From: Blautia sp.
GTDB lineage: Bacteria > Bacillota > Clostridia > Lachnospirales > Lachnospiraceae
Assembly: GCA_017420455.1 (NCBI GenBank)
Contig: JAFOJB010000244.1
Span: 1 to 6,539 of the forward strand
Reading direction: 5' to 3'
Length of the DNA: 6,539 nt
A program made the position numbers and the translations under genes. This document shows, in pieces, positions 5,564-6,539 of this stretch (the first letter of the stretch is position 1; the number at the start of each line of letters is the position of its first letter). The notes below the pieces were generated by a model that was not told the DNA's origin, did no database searches, and saw only the letters and a program-made list of their open reading frames with translations.

Positions 5564-6382
5564 TCAGATCTGAAGAAGAGCATTCATCGTGGCAGGACCG
5601 ACAATTCCATCCACACGCAGACCCCTGGCTTCCTGGAAAGCCCGGACGGCTGCTTCTGTTTTTACACCATAAATACCGTCGATGGCACCTACGTTGTAGC
5701 CTGCATCGTACAGAAGCCACTGAATATCTGCGGTATTATATAAGGACATATCATACAGCAGTCCTGTAGTCGTTACTACAGTCGGAACTACGGTTACGGT
5801 CGGAACTACCGTCGTGGTGACTGCGGGACTCGGCTGGGTATAGCTGCTGGCTGCACCGATCATGCCCAGAGCCGCCATTGTGGCGGGTCCGACAATTCCA
5901 TCTACGCTCAGTCCCATGCTTCCCTGGAAAGCCCGGACGGCCGCATCTGTTTTCACTCCATAGATGCCATCCACCGGACCCACGTCATAACCGGCAATCT
6001 GAAGCAGTTTCTGAAGCTCCATGACATTGTTGGCCGACATGCCGGAATTGCTTGTGGATGGAGTGGTGTTTGTCGTGCCTGCCGAAGTGCTCTGCTGGCC
6101 TGCTCCCTGCGGAGAAACAGTCCCAAGCACTGCAAGTGTGGCAGGGCCGACGATTCCATCTGCAATCAGACCGTTAGCTGCCTGAAAAGCCCTGACCGCC
6201 GCTTCCGTTTTCGCTCCGTATATACCATCAATGGTACCTACGGTGTAGCCTGCGTCCCGAAGCTTCTGCTGCAGTTCAAATACAGAGTATGCTTCTGCTC
6301 CAAAAGAAGCCGAAGTATATCCAAGGATTGAGATGGACAGCACGAGTGCCATCACAAGTGACAAAGAAACCCCTTTTTTCAT
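5564..6382 (-). CDS. exported protein with three peptidoglycan-binding repeats
   Basis: A 272-residue exported protein that should bind the cell wall. A Sec signal peptide covers about residues 1-29 (MKK, hydrophobic core 6-20, likely cut after SFGA); no lipobox is present. Three PG_binding_1 domains of 54 residues follow, at about 34-87, 120-173 and 217-270. Each has AGY, DGIYGxKT, AAVRAFQ and DGIVGPAT, and together they indicate internal duplication. The linkers are low complexity: Ser/Thr/Gly/Gln-rich at 88-119 and Thr/Val/Pro-rich at 174-216 (VVPTVTVVPTVV). No amidase, transpeptidase, lysozyme or peptidase domain is present, and the third repeat reaches the C-terminus, so the protein is either a pure wall-binding/structural protein or a partner of a separate enzyme. 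The ATG at 6380-6382 has AAAGGAG 7 bases upstream. The longer frame to 6451 overlaps the promoter and is rejected. Confidence 0.93.
   Translation of the reverse strand: MKKGVSLSLVMALVLSISILGYTSASFGAEAYSVFELQQKLRDAGYTVGTIDGIYGAKTEAAVRAFQAANGLIADGIVGPATLAVLGTVSPQGAGQQSTSAGTTNTTPSTSNSGMSANNVMELQKLLQIAGYDVGPVDGIYGVKTDAAVRAFQGSMGLSVDGIVGPATMAALGMIGAASSYTQPSPAVTTTVVPTVTVVPTVVTTTGLLYDMSLYNTADIQWLLYDAGYNVGAIDGIYGVKTEAAVRAFQEARGLRVDGIVGPATMNALLQI
5573..6283 (-). repeat. three internal direct repeats encoding PG-binding domains
   Basis: The three domains lie at 6122-6283, 5864-6025 and 5573-5734. The DNA is clearly related between copies (for example TGGAAAGCCCGGACGG on the + strand occurs in the second and third copies), pointing to duplication within the gene. 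The second linker also carries an 18-base tandem period: GTCGGAACTAC at 5781-5791 and again at 5799-5809. Confidence 0.8.
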
Positions 6383-6420
6383 TCTTATACTCCTTTCTTC
6401 TACTCCTCTTACAAAGAGCC

Positions 6421-6438
6421 CTGATTTATGTAAATCAG
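6421..6438. promoter_or_regulatory. 18-base perfect palindrome, operator candidate
   Basis: CTGATTTATGTAAATCAG has two perfect 8-base arms around TG. It lies just downstream of the -10 box of the PG-binding gene promoter, at about +5 to +22 of the predicted transcript, where a bound repressor would block initiation. As RNA it could also fold as a 6-bp stem with a 6-base loop near the 5' end and protect the message. I do not match it to a known regulator site. Confidence 0.5.
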
Positions 6439-6449
6439 ATTCAGAAGTC

Positions 6450-6478
6450 ATTATATACTAATTATTCCTGATTTTCAA
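6450..6478 (-). promoter_or_regulatory. sigma-A-type promoter for the PG-binding gene
   Basis: On the minus strand TTGAAA (6473-6478) is followed after exactly 17 bases by TATAAT (6450-6455), close to consensus. Transcription should start near 6443, giving a leader of about 60 bases that includes the palindrome at 6421-6438 and the ribosome binding site. Confidence 0.82.
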
Positions 6479-6514
6479 CCATTGCTTTTATTAAATGCAT
6501 ATTTTTTCAGGAAT
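6464..6514. repeat. separated inverted repeat flanking the -35 region
   Basis: ATTCCTGA (6464-6471) and TCAGGAAT (6507-6514) are perfect 8-base inverted copies 35 bases apart. The first lies in the spacer between the -35 and -10 boxes and the second lies upstream of the promoter. This could be a paired binding site, or chance in AT-rich DNA. From 6479 to the window end I see no gene. Confidence 0.3.
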
Positions 6515-6539
6515 CTGGATACAGTTCACAGCCTCACCG

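Noticed and set aside
5564..6283. Repeats read as a CRISPR-like array
   Set aside because: The repeats are long coding repeats in one frame that translate to PG-binding domains.
6383..6451. N-terminal extension of the PG-binding protein to an ATG at 6451
   Set aside because: It overlaps the -10 box, would hide the signal peptide behind 23 charged residues, and lacks a ribosome binding site.
1..6539. A novel defence, toxin-antitoxin or biosynthetic system
   Set aside because: The genes belong to common, separately distributed families, lie in four or five independent transcription units on both strands, and share no obvious common task. Nothing in the sequence supports such a claim.

Overview
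The window looks like a piece of a Gram-positive chromosome of the Clostridia type, most likely Lachnospiraceae-like with a fairly balanced base composition. The basis is AAAGGAG-type ribosome binding sites, near-consensus TTGnnn-17-TATAAT promoters, AT-rich intergenic gaps, two exported proteins without lipobox, and the general character of the proteins. The taxon is inference from style, not from a marker gene. Everything looks chromosomal. I see no mobile element, phage gene, CRISPR array, tRNA or rRNA.

Layout. (1) Positions 50-988, + strand: an alpha/beta hydrolase of the monoacylglycerol lipase / serine aminopeptidase-like group. A roughly 300-base gap follows, holding a short inverted repeat, a very long hairpin with a T-run that should end the hydrolase transcript, and a possible 29-codon minus-strand small ORF. 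(2) 1293-2018, minus: an exported protein of unknown function, with a clear promoter at 2108-2136. (3) 2292-3766, +: a two-gene unit, a glycerophosphodiester phosphodiesterase overlapping by 22 bases with a maltose/galactoside O-acetyltransferase (LbH family), driven by an extended -10 promoter. It meets the next minus-strand unit tail to tail across a 74-base gap with two hairpins. (4) 5446-3841, minus: a histidine phosphatase followed 40 bases later by an MBL-fold hydrolase, probably co-transcribed. (5) 6382-5564, minus: an exported protein made of three peptidoglycan-binding repeats and nothing catalytic, with a strong promoter and an 18-base perfect palindrome just downstream of its -10 box. 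A strong intrinsic terminator lies between this gene and the phosphatase.

How they work together. No single pathway ties the genes. Themes are lipid/ester hydrolysis (hydrolase, glycerophosphodiesterase), small-molecule acetylation or dephosphorylation, and cell-surface proteins (the exported orphan and the PG-binding protein). I found no convincing novel multi-gene system. The points most worth a second look are regulatory: a terminator only 25 bases from the start codon of the phosphatase, with a possible leaderless in-frame start upstream; the palindrome over the start of the PG-binding transcript; and the small ORF plus long hairpin at 1083-1261.
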